Part shown: positions 1 through 8,547 of the stretch, one piece after another | How the letters are laid out: each line of letters opens with the position of its first letter | Position numbering within the stretch: the first letter of the stretch is position 1 | Source of the DNA: Streptomonospora sp. PA3 | GTDB lineage: Bacteria > Actinomycetota > Actinomycetes > Streptosporangiales > Streptosporangiaceae | Assembly (NCBI RefSeq): GCF_009728995.1 | Contig: NZ_VTZW01000009.1 | Location: forward strand, 429,644-493,643 | Direction of reading: 5' to 3' | DNA length: 64,000 nucleotides | The notes under the pieces: generated by a model | Seen by the model: the letters and a program-made list of their open reading frames with translations, nothing else | Told to the model about the DNA's origin: nothing | The model's database searches: none | Position numbers and translations under genes: made by a program

Positions 1-238
1 ACGTGTGCAATTGCCTGTAAGTGATGGACCATGCGAGAGTGTCGTGTCGGCCTCAAACGCTGAGTCAGGTCCTGCCTCAAGCGGGATAGGTGACGGACCA
101 CCGCCTGCCGGCCAGGAACGCGCAGGCGGCCGCAAGCGGTGTGGAGAAAACTCAGGTGAACACATTGCCTCCATCGTCGGAGGTGGGCATGGATGGTGGC
201 TGCCGTGCCTCTGTGGAACTACCTGAGGAGCAGTAGCC

Positions 239-679
239 ATGAATGCATGCCAGCCCCCGCCGTTCCCGAAGCGAAAGAAAAAATTTCCGAAATCCATCGC
301 CTCGGTCGATCCCGTCGAGGTAACCCGGGCGCGCACGTGGGCGGCTGGGAGGCTTTCCTGCACCGGCCGCATCGACGACGTGCAACTCGTGGTCGGTGAA
401 CTGCTGGCCAATGCCCTTCAGCACGCACCCCGGCCCCGAGCGGCCGGGGCTCCGGTGGCCCTGCTCGGGCTCGTGGAGACTCCGCCCTGCGTGGAGGTGC
501 GGGTGTGGAGCCGCCGCCCGGAACTGGTCGAGATGGCGGCCCGGTGTCCCGATGGCGAGGCCGAGAGCGGCCGCGGCCTGCTGCTGGTCGAGGCGGTGGC
601 CGATGCATGGGGGTGGAACGCGGTCGGGTCCTGGATGGTGGTGTGGGCCCGCTTCGGCGTGGGAGGTGGTCGGCGGTGA
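239..679 (+). CDS. Anti-sigma-type ATP-binding protein (RsbW-like HATPase)
   Basis: 146 aa. A stand-alone GHKL/HATPase_c domain of the kind that, in actinobacteria, acts as an anti-sigma-factor serine kinase or switch protein. The N-box reads GELLANALQHA (about residues 53-63) and the ATP-lid glycine box reads ESGRGLLLVEAVADAWGW (about 115-132). Together they define the ATP pocket. There is no receiver or sensor domain. The ATG at 239 follows AGGAG at 225-229. Its stop overlaps the start of the next gene (GTGATG), so the two are probably co-translated. The partner sigma or anti-anti-sigma factor is not visible nearby, so the target is unknown. Family call is firm; the role is inferred. Confidence 0.85.
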   Translation: MNACQPPPFPKRKKKFPKSIASVDPVEVTRARTWAAGRLSCTGRIDDVQLVVGELLANALQHAPRPRAAGAPVALLGLVETPPCVEVRVWSRRPELVEMAARCPDGEAESGRGLLLVEAVADAWGWNAVGSWMVVWARFGVGGGRR

Positions 680-1032
680 TGGGCCTGCGCAGCCGTTCCC
701 GCCGGCGGGGCCGCCGGGCGGTCGGGGACCGGACTACCGCACACGCGGTGGCCGCGGGCATCCCGCGCGGACGCGCGGTGCCGGATGCGGCGGTCAGCGC
801 GCGTGCCCTGGCGCGCGCGTTGCGGGCGCGGGGGCTGGAGCGGGTCTATGGGGTCGCGGATCCGCGGGTGTCGGTGGTTTCCACGCCGCAGGCGACCGTG
901 TGGTGCCGCGGCGGGACGCTGTCCTGGCGCGATGTGTGGGGGCGGCGGGTGCACATCCTGGCCTCCGAGGTCGACGCCGCGGTGTCCCTGCTGCTCGACC
1001 AGGCGGAGCATGCTGTGGTCCCCGCCGACTGA
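679..1032 (+). CDS. Small unknown protein translationally coupled to the anti-sigma ATPase
   Basis: 117 aa from the ATG at 679 (a GTG at 676 is also possible). It overlaps the stop of the upstream ATP-binding gene, so it is probably translated with it. The N-terminus is very arginine-rich (about residues 1-15). The rest is a compact domain with short strands (VYGVADPRVSVVS, TVWCRGGTLSW) and a C-terminal helix (SEVDAAVSLLLDQAEHA). I recognise no family. The small size and tight pairing suggest a partner of the HATPase, but this is inference only. Confidence 0.6.
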   Translation: MGLRSRSRRRGRRAVGDRTTAHAVAAGIPRGRAVPDAAVSARALARALRARGLERVYGVADPRVSVVSTPQATVWCRGGTLSWRDVWGRRVHILASEVDAAVSLLLDQAEHAVVPAD

Positions 1033-1118
1033 GGCCGATCCCCGGCCAGGTCAGCGGGGGTGTGTAGGCGATGTGTCCGCGCTGTGTCGCCGATCTGTCA
1101 CCCCCGGCGGGATCACTG

Positions 1119-1802
1119 TCAGGGAGTGCGTTCGAGGTGGAGGTAGGCGAGGAAGCCGTAGTACTGCACGATGCCGGCGGCGGCCGCGGCCGCGGCGAGG
1201 GTGGTCCACGCCCGTCCCCAGGGAAGTGACCACGCCTGGTCGAGCCCGGGGAAGTAGGCGGGTTCGGTCGCGAAGGCCCACGCCGAAGCGGCGTCGATGA
1301 GGACGTGTGCGCCGATGACGAGGCCGGCGAGGGCGGCGACCACAAGCAGGGCCAGGCCGGCGAGAAGGATGCGTGCGAAGGCGTGGCGGAGGAATCCCAG
1401 CCCTTCGGACTCCTTGATCCGATCGGCGATCAGGTCGGTCACGGCCACGGGCGCCAGCAGAACGAACGCGGCGCAGGTGTAGTGCCACGGCCAGGAGGAG
1501 CCGAAGAGGGCCGCACGCGTGTCCTCGGGCATGTCCGCGAACCCGGGAGCGGAGCTCGCCGCCACCTGTGCTCCCCAGCCCATGAGGGCGAGGAGCATCT
1601 GGTGCAGGAGCCATCCTCCCCCGACCAGGGCCGGGACGAACACCACGACCGTCAGCGCCGCGGCCAGGCGGGCGAACTGGTCGGTGTAGCGGTCGGGGTG
1701 CTCTTTGACGTGCTTGATGGCGGCGCCGCACCCGTAGATGATCCCTGTGGCCACGAGGGTGGCCACAATCCCCGACAGTGTCGGGAGGAGGAATTCGTTC
1801 AC
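1119..1802 (-). CDS. Polytopic membrane protein of unknown function
   Basis: 227 aa with about five hydrophobic segments: near residues 7-25, 45-75, 110-130, 145-170 and 205-222. The loops are short, and HVKEHPDRYTDQFARL follows the first segment. No catalytic motif or transporter signature is recognised. The start ATG at 1802 sits behind GGGAGGAGG on the complementary strand. The gene points left, away from the conjugation operon, and converges on the anti-sigma pair. Function unknown. Confidence 0.7.
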   Translation of the reverse strand: MNEFLLPTLSGIVATLVATGIIYGCGAAIKHVKEHPDRYTDQFARLAAALTVVVFVPALVGGGWLLHQMLLALMGWGAQVAASSAPGFADMPEDTRAALFGSSWPWHYTCAAFVLLAPVAVTDLIADRIKESEGLGFLRHAFARILLAGLALLVVAALAGLVIGAHVLIDAASAWAFATEPAYFPGLDQAWSLPWGRAWTTLAAAAAAAGIVQYYGFLAYLHLERTP

Positions 1803-2595
1803 ACCGGAACTCTAGAATCGACGCCCTCCCGGATTGTTTGTGTGGCCTGAGTCGGCCAGGATTCCGGGTTCGTCGCGGATCGCCTTCTGCGCGGCTAGGA
1901 TCCGCCGGGCGTGGCGGCAAGCGCCTCCTTCCTCGCCCTGTGCAGGCGGCGAAATCATGACGGCCGACGGCGGGATTTTGCGGAGTGCGGCGAAAACGTC
2001 GCCACACGGTTACGCCGCATCCTCGAAATCAGCGGGTGAGGGCCTCATGACGGCAAGCCCCCGGGAGTGTCGGGTAGGGGCGGCTCGCGGCGGCGAAACC
2101 GGCGCGGAAGCGAGTCCGGGCGGGTTCGGACGTTGCTGGCGGTGGTGTCCGGAAGACAGCGACCGACTTGTGCGCGTCCGCCTCGCGGCCGAGAGGCGGA
2201 CTTTTCGTGTCGTCGACGGCTCCCGGAGTCGCAGGGGGTGTCGGGTCGCCGCTGCGACGACCGGACCCGCCGGGAGCCATGCGCGGTGGTGGGTGGGTGT
2301 GCGGTCGTATCGGTCGCCGGCACCCGCGCGGAGGTCGGAGGGTGCCGAGGCGACTTTTTTCGAGTACGGATGCGGTCGGGCTGTCCTCACGCAGACACAA
2401 CGATGTCAGCGCAGGTCAGCGCGGCGACTGTGTGAGCAGGCATCGCGGGCGGGGAGGCGGTGCGTCGCCGCGGTGTCGGTGCCGCGTGCGCGGGGCGGCC
2501 GCGGGGTGTGGCCGTCGTGTCGGTGGTGTGTTTCCCGGGGCTTCTGGGGTGGGCGGTGTCGGCATCCCTGCTCACCTCTGGGAGGACGCACCGCT
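1803..2595. other. Gene-poor leader of the conjugation operon
   Basis: 793 bp without a protein-like reading frame. Frames crossing it translate to low-complexity Arg/Pro/Ser strings. It contains one clear hairpin with a T-run (2176-2205, listed separately) and several scattered GTGTCGG words on the plus strand that I could not separate from GC-rich background. It ends in the GGGAGG ribosome binding site (2580-2585) of the regulator at 2596. It probably carries the operon promoter, but no convincing -10/-35 pair was picked. Confidence 0.5.
2176..2205 (+). terminator. Intrinsic terminator or attenuator upstream of the regulator gene
   Basis: Perfect 9-bp stem GTCCGCCTC (2176-2184) / GAGGCGGAC (2193-2201) with an 8-nt loop, followed directly by TTTT (2202-2205). 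T-runs are rare in this DNA, so the structure stands out. It lies about 390 bp before the regulator at 2596. It could end a leader transcript or small RNA (attenuator-like) or insulate the conjugation operon. Confidence 0.65.
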
Positions 2596-3351
2596 ATGGA
2601 CATCGCGCCGGGTGCCGCGCCGCTGCGCGCGGCCGAGCACGCCTTCACCGACCTGGCCGGACGCCTGCACCTGGAACCGGTCGGCGACGCATCGGGCACC
2701 GGCGGACTCTTTCCGCCGGTGCCCATGGACCTGTTTCAGGTCCGGACGTGGCTGCTGCAGCCCGGACTCGGCCACCGCGACCGAGACGGGGCCTGGCGGC
2801 GCATCATCACCCGCGCCCGTGCCGAGCAGGACTGGATGGTGGCCGCGATCGGGCTGGCCATGCCTGCGCTGCGCGCCGCCGCCCGCCGCAGTACCCGCGG
2901 CCTGGACGCGGCTGCGGCCGCCGATGTGGAGGCCGAGATCCTGGCAGGGTTCGTCACCGCCGTGGGCGAGGTGAACCTGGAGTGGACCCGGCTGGTGTGG
3001 CGGCTGCGCTGCCGCGCCCAGCGCGCCGGGATCCGCGCGCGCCACCGCGAGGAGCGCCACCCGGGCCTGCCCGAGCAGGTGGCCGAATCCGCGGTGCCGC
3101 GCCCGCCGTGGGGCCACCCGGATCTGGTGCTGGCCGATGCGGTCGCGGCCGGGGTTCTCACCGCGGCCGAGGCCCAGCTCATCGCCGAGACCCGCTTGGC
3201 CGGGGCCACCCTGCACCAGATCGCCGCCGACCTGGGCGTGGGCTACAAGACCGTGCACAAGCGCCGCCACCGCGCCGAGGCCCGCCTGGTGGCCGCCCTG
3301 TCCGCCGGCGAAGTCGGCGCCGGCGTCACCGCCCCCACCACCGGGCGGTGA
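2596..3351 (+). CDS. Sigma-70 region 4-like HTH regulator
   Basis: 251 aa from the ATG at 2596, behind GGGAGGACGC. The C-terminal part (about residues 175-235) resembles sigma-70 region 4: an acidic/helical lead (LVLADAVAAGVLTAAEAQLI) and then a helix-turn-helix, with TLHQIAADLGVGYKTVHKRR as the likely recognition segment. The N-terminal two thirds are helical and lack a recognisable region 2, so it may be an atypical sigma factor or a repressor or activator using a region-4 HTH. It is the first gene before the conjugation operon and is a good candidate regulator of it. Confidence 0.7.
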   Translation: MDIAPGAAPLRAAEHAFTDLAGRLHLEPVGDASGTGGLFPPVPMDLFQVRTWLLQPGLGHRDRDGAWRRIITRARAEQDWMVAAIGLAMPALRAAARRSTRGLDAAAAADVEAEILAGFVTAVGEVNLEWTRLVWRLRCRAQRAGIRARHREERHPGLPEQVAESAVPRPPWGHPDLVLADAVAAGVLTAAEAQLIAETRLAGATLHQIAADLGVGYKTVHKRRHRAEARLVAALSAGEVGAGVTAPTTGR

Positions 3352-3555
3352 GTCGGGCGGCGCGGTTTCGGGGCGGGGTGTCGATTCCCGGGGGCGGCGG
3401 GGCGAGTTTTCCGGGTGAGTTCGGCGCCGCCCTCGGGTGCTGCTCGGTGTGCCCTGACCGAGACCCGCCCGCCCTGTCTGTGTGGAAGGGAGGACGCCCG
3501 CGCGGGCGGCGCCGGACTCGGCTCCTCGTCATCGAGCCGTACGCGGAGGTGCACT

Positions 3556-3936
3556 GTGACCCGTCTGCGATGTGGCCGCCGGCCCCGCCTGCTCAGGCGC
3601 GGCCTGGCCGTGGGCCTGCTCGCCGGAGCCGTGCTGGCGGTGCCCGGCGCCGAGGCGGCCCTGGCCCAGGGGACCGGAGGCCAGGGCACCCAGGAGTTGG
3701 TGCAAGTGGTCCAGCGCATCCGCCAGGTGATCGTGGCGCTGCTGGCCGCGCTGGCCACCCTGCTGCTGACCGTGGGCGGGCTGCGGTGGCTGCTGGCCGG
3801 CGGCGATCCGGGCGAGGTCGACAAGGCGCGGCGCTCGCTGATGGGCGCGGCCCTGGGGTATCTGATCGCGCTGCTGGCCACCGTGCTGCTGGATGTCCTG
3901 GAGTTCATCGTGGGCGATGCGGGCGGGGCCGGGTGA
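3556..3936 (+). CDS. VirB2/TrbC-like T4SS pilin
   Basis: 126 aa from a GTG at 3556 with GGAGGT at 3545-3550. The N-terminus is a long Arg-rich signal peptide (about residues 1-35) ending near AEAALAQ. Two transmembrane helices follow (about 55-80 and 95-118), joined by a short polar loop (LAGGDPGEVDKARRSL). This is the layout of actinobacterial T4SS pilins. The stop overlaps the GTG of the VirB6-like gene. It would form the conjugative pilus or channel subunit in the membrane. Confidence 0.75.
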   Translation: MTRLRCGRRPRLLRRGLAVGLLAGAVLAVPGAEAALAQGTGGQGTQELVQVVQRIRQVIVALLAALATLLLTVGGLRWLLAGGDPGEVDKARRSLMGAALGYLIALLATVLLDVLEFIVGDAGGAG

Positions 3937-5867
3937 ACCCGATGGTGCCCATGATTGTGCTGCCGTTGCGGCCGCGCCCGCCCGAGCCCGAACCCGGCGC
4001 CGAGCCCAGCCCGCCGGCCGCGCCGTCGCCCGATCCCTCGCCCCGACCCGAGCCCTCGCCCGGGCCCGAACCCGAGCCGCCCTCGGGCGGCGACCCGGGG
4101 TCCGGCCCGGGGTCGGGGGATGGGGCAGGGGTACCGGCCGAGATCGCCGACTGCGGGGCGCTGGAGGTCTCCTGCCACGTCTCCCACTGGTTCTACGACC
4201 TGGTCACCGGGGCGTTGGAGCCGCTGATGGGCTGGCTGGGCTCGCGCGCCTTCCACACCCCGCTGCCCGGGGACGGGGTGGCGTCGCTGTGGGAGGGCGT
4301 GCTGGAGGCCACCACGGTGCTGTATGTGCTGGCGGTGCTGGCCGGCGGCATCGTGGTGATGACCCAGGAGTCCCTGCAGCAGCGCTACTCGGCCCGGGAG
4401 ATCCTGCCGCGGCTGGTGATCGGCTTCGTGGCCGCCCACGCCTCGCTGTGGATCGCCACCGAGATGATCCGCGGCGCCAACGGCATCGCCGCCGGCATCG
4501 CCGCGCTGGGCATCGACGCCGACCGGGCCGCCGCCCGGTTCCAGCAGCGTCTGGACACGCTGCTGATGGACGCGACCGTCTTCATCGTCCTCATGCTCGT
4601 GGTGGTCGTGGTGCTGCTGGTGGTGTGGTGTGTGATGGAGGCGGTGCGCATCGCCGCGACCACCACCCTGGTGATCGCGGCCCCGCTGCTGCTGGCCCTG
4701 CACGCCCTGCCCTACACCCAGCGGCTGGCCGCGCTGTGGTGGCGGTGCATGGCCGGGGTGCTGGCCATGCCCGTCGCCCAGAGCCTGGCGTTTTCGGCGC
4801 TGATGCGCCTGGCCTTCCAGGGCGAGGCCTATGTGATCGAGGAGAACAACGAGGACTGGCTGGTCAACCCCGCGCTGCTGTTGACGGTGCTCTACCTGCA
4901 GGTCCGGGTGCCGTTTTGGATCATGCGGCTGGTCTGGCGCGACAATCCCGGCTCGTCGCCGCTGGCCGCGGCGGTGCGCACCGCGGTGATGGCGCTGGTG
5001 GTGCGGCGTCTGCTGCCCTGGCGCCGCGCCGCCCCGGCCGGCGCGGCCGGGGGTGGGGGCGGGGCCGGTGCTGCGGCGGGTGGCCCGGGCCCGCGCCGCG
5101 GCGGCCCGGGCGGGGCGGCGCGGGCGCGGCCGGTTGCCGTATCCCGGCGCGGCCGGTCGCCCTCAGGGGCCGCGGTCGGAGAAGGAGATCTGCGCGGCGG
5201 CTCGGGCGGGCACGGCGCAGCCCGGTCGTCGGAGACCGCGCCCGCCCCGGCCCGCCGCCCCGCCCGCGGGCGCGCGGTGACCGGCCCCGATCGGGAGCCC
5301 GTCGAGGGCGGGAGCGAGACCCCGACCACCACGCCCCCGGCCGCGTCCTCTACCGGCGCCGGGGCGGCCCGTGGCCGCCCGGTCCAGCCGGGGTTGTTCG
5401 CCCCGGCGCGGCGCTGGCGCCAGGGCGTGCTGCCCACCCCGCCGCCCACCCGGGTGCCCGGGCGCCGCGCCACCCAGCGCTGGGGCGACACCCCGCCCCC
5501 CAGCGACCGGGAGCCGGCCGCGCCGGGACCGGGCCAGCAGGCCCTGTTTCCCGCCCCCGCACCCGCGCCACCTCCGGCACCGCGGCGCCGGCCGCGCGCT
5601 GAGGAACCGCCGCCGCCCCCGCGCGGCCCGCGCCGGGCCACCGCCCAGCGCTGGGGTGAGGTGGAGGCGGATCCGCCCCGCCGGGAGCCCGCCCGCCCCG
5701 GCCGCGGCCAGCTGGCGCTGTTCGCCCACCCGCGCCCGCATGCGCGCTCGGAGCCGCCCACCCAGCAGCCGGCGCCCCACCACCCCGCGACGAAGGCAGG
5801 GTCCGAGCGGCCGCCGCGGCCCATCCCGCCGCGGCGTACCAACCGGCGAAAGGAGGAGGGGGAATGA
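3933..5867 (+). CDS. VirB6/TrbL-like conjugation membrane protein with proline-rich tail
   Basis: 644 aa, GTG start overlapping the pilin stop. After a Pro/Glu-rich N-terminal stretch (about residues 10-60) comes a domain with six or so hydrophobic helices (about 110-340). A very hydrophobic segment (FIVLMLVVVVVLLVVW) and the conserved-looking SAREILPRLVIGFVAAH lie in it, as in TrbL/VirB6 inner-membrane channel proteins. The C-terminal 270 residues are a disordered Pro/Arg/Ala tail with repeated TQRWG/AQRWG and QLALF/QALFP motifs. These repeats may be short binding sites for a partner. It overlaps the prgI-like gene by 4 bp, so the operon is translationally coupled. Confidence 0.8.
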   Translation: MNPMVPMIVLPLRPRPPEPEPGAEPSPPAAPSPDPSPRPEPSPGPEPEPPSGGDPGSGPGSGDGAGVPAEIADCGALEVSCHVSHWFYDLVTGALEPLMGWLGSRAFHTPLPGDGVASLWEGVLEATTVLYVLAVLAGGIVVMTQESLQQRYSAREILPRLVIGFVAAHASLWIATEMIRGANGIAAGIAALGIDADRAAARFQQRLDTLLMDATVFIVLMLVVVVVLLVVWCVMEAVRIAATTTLVIAAPLLLALHALPYTQRLAALWWRCMAGVLAMPVAQSLAFSALMRLAFQGEAYVIEENNEDWLVNPALLLTVLYLQVRVPFWIMRLVWRDNPGSSPLAAAVRTAVMALVVRRLLPWRRAAPAGAAGGGGGAGAAAGGPGPRRGGPGGAARARPVAVSRRGRSPSGAAVGEGDLRGGSGGHGAARSSETAPAPARRPARGRAVTGPDREPVEGGSETPTTTPPAASSTGAGAARGRPVQPGLFAPARRWRQGVLPTPPPTRVPGRRATQRWGDTPPPSDREPAAPGPGQQALFPAPAPAPPPAPRRRPRAEEPPPPPRGPRRATAQRWGEVEADPPRREPARPGRGQLALFAHPRPHARSEPPTQQPAPHHPATKAGSERPPRPIPPRRTNRRKEEGE

Positions 5868-6769
5868 CCACCGAGACCCCGGGGCGGTGGCGCGCCCAGA
5901 TCCCCACCGACATCGACCGGCCCGACCCGATCATCGCCGGGCTGAGCGCGCGCCAACTCCTGCTGCTGGCGCCGCTGGGCGCGGCGGTGTGGGGGCTGCT
6001 GATCCTGCTGCGCCCCCACCTGCCGCTGTGGGCGCTGGGGCTGCTGGCGGCCCCGCTGGTGGGCGCCGGGGCGGCGGTGGTCCTCGGGCGCCGCGATGCC
6101 ATGGGCCTGGATCACTTTGCCTGGGCGGGCCTGGCCTGGCTGCGCGGGCCCAAACGCCGCGTGGGCGCCCCCGGCGGCCTGCCGGACCTGCCCGCCTGGG
6201 CACCCAGGGCATCGGGGAGCCCGGCGCTGGCGCCGCTGCGGCTGCCCGCCCGCGCCGTCGACGAGACCGGCGTCATCGACCTGGGAGACCAGCGCGCCCT
6301 GCTGGTGGAGTGCTCCACCCTCAACCTCGCCCTGGCCGCCGCCGGCGAGCAGGACGCCGCCGTCGGCGCCATGTCGGCCCTGCTGCACACCCTCACCGAA
6401 CCCGCCCAGATCCTGGTGCGCGCCGTGGGCCACGACCTGGACCCGCTCATCACCCTGCTGCACCACCACGCACCGGATTTGGCCCACCCCGCCCTGGAGC
6501 AGGCCGCCCGCGACCACGCCGCCTGGCTCGCCGACCTGCAGGCGAGGCGCCTGCTGCTGCAGCGGCGCCTCCTGCTGGTGCTGACCACCACCGGGCCCAC
6601 CAGCGCGCTGCGCGAACGCGCCGAGGACGTGGCCACCCAACTGGAGGCCCTCGGGCTGCGCGCCCGCCTGTGCGATGGCGAGCAGACCTGGGACCACCTG
6701 CGCGCCTGCCTGCACCCCCACCCCGCCACCACCGCCCGCACCGCCGACCCCTCGGAGGTGGCGGAATGA
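5864..6769 (+). CDS. PrgI-family T4SS membrane protein
   Basis: 301 aa. It begins with the PrgI-like signature IPTDIDRPDPIIAGLSARQL (about residues 13-32), followed by two transmembrane helices (about 33-52 and 56-75). A cytoplasmic domain of about 200 residues follows. PrgI proteins sit immediately upstream of VirB4 in Gram-positive conjugation systems, and here the next gene, overlapping by ATGA, is VirB4. The cytoplasmic part may therefore dock the ATPase at the membrane. Longer than the minimal PrgI family (about 110 aa). Confidence 0.88.
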   Translation: MTTETPGRWRAQIPTDIDRPDPIIAGLSARQLLLLAPLGAAVWGLLILLRPHLPLWALGLLAAPLVGAGAAVVLGRRDAMGLDHFAWAGLAWLRGPKRRVGAPGGLPDLPAWAPRASGSPALAPLRLPARAVDETGVIDLGDQRALLVECSTLNLALAAAGEQDAAVGAMSALLHTLTEPAQILVRAVGHDLDPLITLLHHHAPDLAHPALEQAARDHAAWLADLQARRLLLQRRLLLVLTTTGPTSALRERAEDVATQLEALGLRARLCDGEQTWDHLRACLHPHPATTARTADPSEVAE

Positions 6770-8547
6770 GAGTGTTGTCGCGCCTGCGCCGGCCCCGCGG
6801 CTCGACCCGGCTGGGCGGCCCGGCCATCGCGATCGGGCCGCGCCGGCTGCTGATCGAGGACACCTGGGCCCAGACCCTGATCGTCACCGGCTACCCGCGC
6901 GATGTCACCGCCGGCTGGGCCGAACCCCTGCTGGCCTACCCCGGCCGCTGCGACATCGCCGCCCACATCACCCCGCTGCCCCCGCCGGTGGCCGCCGAGC
7001 GGCTGCGGCGGCGCCGCGCCCGCCTGGAATCGACCTGGCGCCACGACGCCGTGCGCGGCCGGGTCGAAGACGCCCAGACCGGTGCGGCCGCCGAGGACGC
7101 CGCCGCGCTGGCCCAGCGCCTGGCCACCGGCGGCCGCCTGTTCACCCTCGCCCTCTACCTCACCGTCTACGCCGAGACCGAGGCCGAGCTGGCCGACGAG
7201 GTCGCCCACCTGCACGCGCTGGCCTCCAGCCTGCTCATCGACACCGCCCCGGCCACCTTCCGGCCCCTGCACGGCTGGATCTCCACCCTGCCGCTGGGCA
7301 CCGACGCCCTCGGCGCCACCCGCACGATGGACACCGACGCCCTGGCCGCCCTGCTGCCCTTCACCTCCCCCGACCTCGACACCGACGGGCTCGGCTCCAC
7401 CACGGTGGTGTGGGGCACCAACACCCACTCGGCCGGGCTGGTGCTGTGGGACCGCTTCGCCCCCCACATCGACAACCACAACATGGTCGTCCTCGCCCGC
7501 TCAGGGGCGGGAAAGTCGTATCTGGCCAAACTCGAACTGCTGCGCTCGCTCATGGTCGGCGTGCAGGCCGCCATCATCGACCCCGAGGACGAGTACGCCG
7601 CCCTCGCCGATGCGGTCGGCGGTGCCCGCGTGGCCCTGGGCACCCCCGCCGGGCGCATCAACCCCTTCGACCTGCCCGAACCCGACACGGACGGCGACAA
7701 TGAGCGCGACGGCGACGGCCGGGGGCAGGGGCTGATGCGCCGCGCCCTGTTCGTCCACACCCTGATCGCCACCATGGTCGGCGAGCTGGACGCCGCCACC
7801 GCCGCCGTGCTCGACCGGGCCATCCTCACCGCTTATGCCCGGGCCGGCATCACCGCCGATGCGCGCACCTGGAGGCGCACCCCGCCGGTGCTGGCCGACC
7901 TCGCCGAGGCCCTGTACGCCCAGGAGGAGCCGCAGGCCCACCGGTTGGCCGAGCAGCTGCACCCCTACACCCACGGCGCCTACGCGGCCCTGTTCGACGG
8001 CCCCACCAGCACCGGGCTGGAGGGGCACCTGGTCGTGTACTCGCTGCGCCACCTGCCGGCCGAGGCCGCCGACGTGGGCATGCTGCTCATCCTGGACCGC
8101 CTGTGGCGCCGCATCGCCGACGACCCCCGCCCCCGGCCGCGCCTGGTCACCGTGGACGAGGCCTGGCTGCTGCTGCACAACCCCGTCGCCGCCACATACC
8201 TGCAGCGCATGGCCAAGGCCGCCCGCAAGCACTGGGCCGGGCTCACCCTGATCACCCAGGACGTGGGCGATGTGCTGGCCACCGAGACGGGCCGGGCCGT
8301 GGCCGCCAACGCCGCCACCCAGGTGCTGCTGCGCCAAGCCCCGCAGAACCTCGACGCGGTCACCGCCGCCTTCCAGCTCTCCCAGGGCGAGCGCCAGGTC
8401 GTGGCCGGCGCCGGTCGCGGGCAGGCCCTGCTGCTGGCCGGCCACCAACGCGTCGGGGTCCACCCCCTGGCCTCACCCCAGGAACACGCGGTCCTGACGT
8501 CGCACCCCTCCGAGCACACCCACACCGGGGGAGAGGAGGCCCCGTGA
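6766..8547 (+). CDS. VirB4-type conjugation ATPase
   Basis: 593 aa. A VirB4/TraE-like ATPase that powers the conjugation channel from the cytoplasmic face. The N-terminal domain (to about residue 220) carries the family feature of helices preceding the nucleotide site. Walker A reads RSGAGKS (about 244-250) and Walker B reads LVTVDEAWLLL (about 456-466). C-terminal motifs include LITQDVGDVL and LLRQAPQNL. It starts by ATGA overlap with prgI and overlaps the coupling-ATPase gene, so the stoichiometry is probably coupled. Length is typical of Gram-positive VirB4. Confidence 0.93.
   Translation: MRVLSRLRRPRGSTRLGGPAIAIGPRRLLIEDTWAQTLIVTGYPRDVTAGWAEPLLAYPGRCDIAAHITPLPPPVAAERLRRRRARLESTWRHDAVRGRVEDAQTGAAAEDAAALAQRLATGGRLFTLALYLTVYAETEAELADEVAHLHALASSLLIDTAPATFRPLHGWISTLPLGTDALGATRTMDTDALAALLPFTSPDLDTDGLGSTTVVWGTNTHSAGLVLWDRFAPHIDNHNMVVLARSGAGKSYLAKLELLRSLMVGVQAAIIDPEDEYAALADAVGGARVALGTPAGRINPFDLPEPDTDGDNERDGDGRGQGLMRRALFVHTLIATMVGELDAATAAVLDRAILTAYARAGITADARTWRRTPPVLADLAEALYAQEEPQAHRLAEQLHPYTHGAYAALFDGPTSTGLEGHLVVYSLRHLPAEAADVGMLLILDRLWRRIADDPRPRPRLVTVDEAWLLLHNPVAATYLQRMAKAARKHWAGLTLITQDVGDVLATETGRAVAANAATQVLLRQAPQNLDAVTAAFQLSQGERQVVAGAGRGQALLLAGHQRVGVHPLASPQEHAVLTSHPSEHTHTGGEEAP

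Noticed and set aside
2041-2570. Scattered GTGTCGG words as iterons
   Set aside because: Spacing is irregular (tens to hundreds of bp) and the word is expected often in such G-rich DNA.
3243-4703. Long leftward open frame (486 codons) opposite the pilin/VirB6 genes
   Set aside because: Gly/Gln/His-rich antisense shadow of high-GC coding DNA; the plus strand carries overlapping T4SS genes with good ribosome binding sites.
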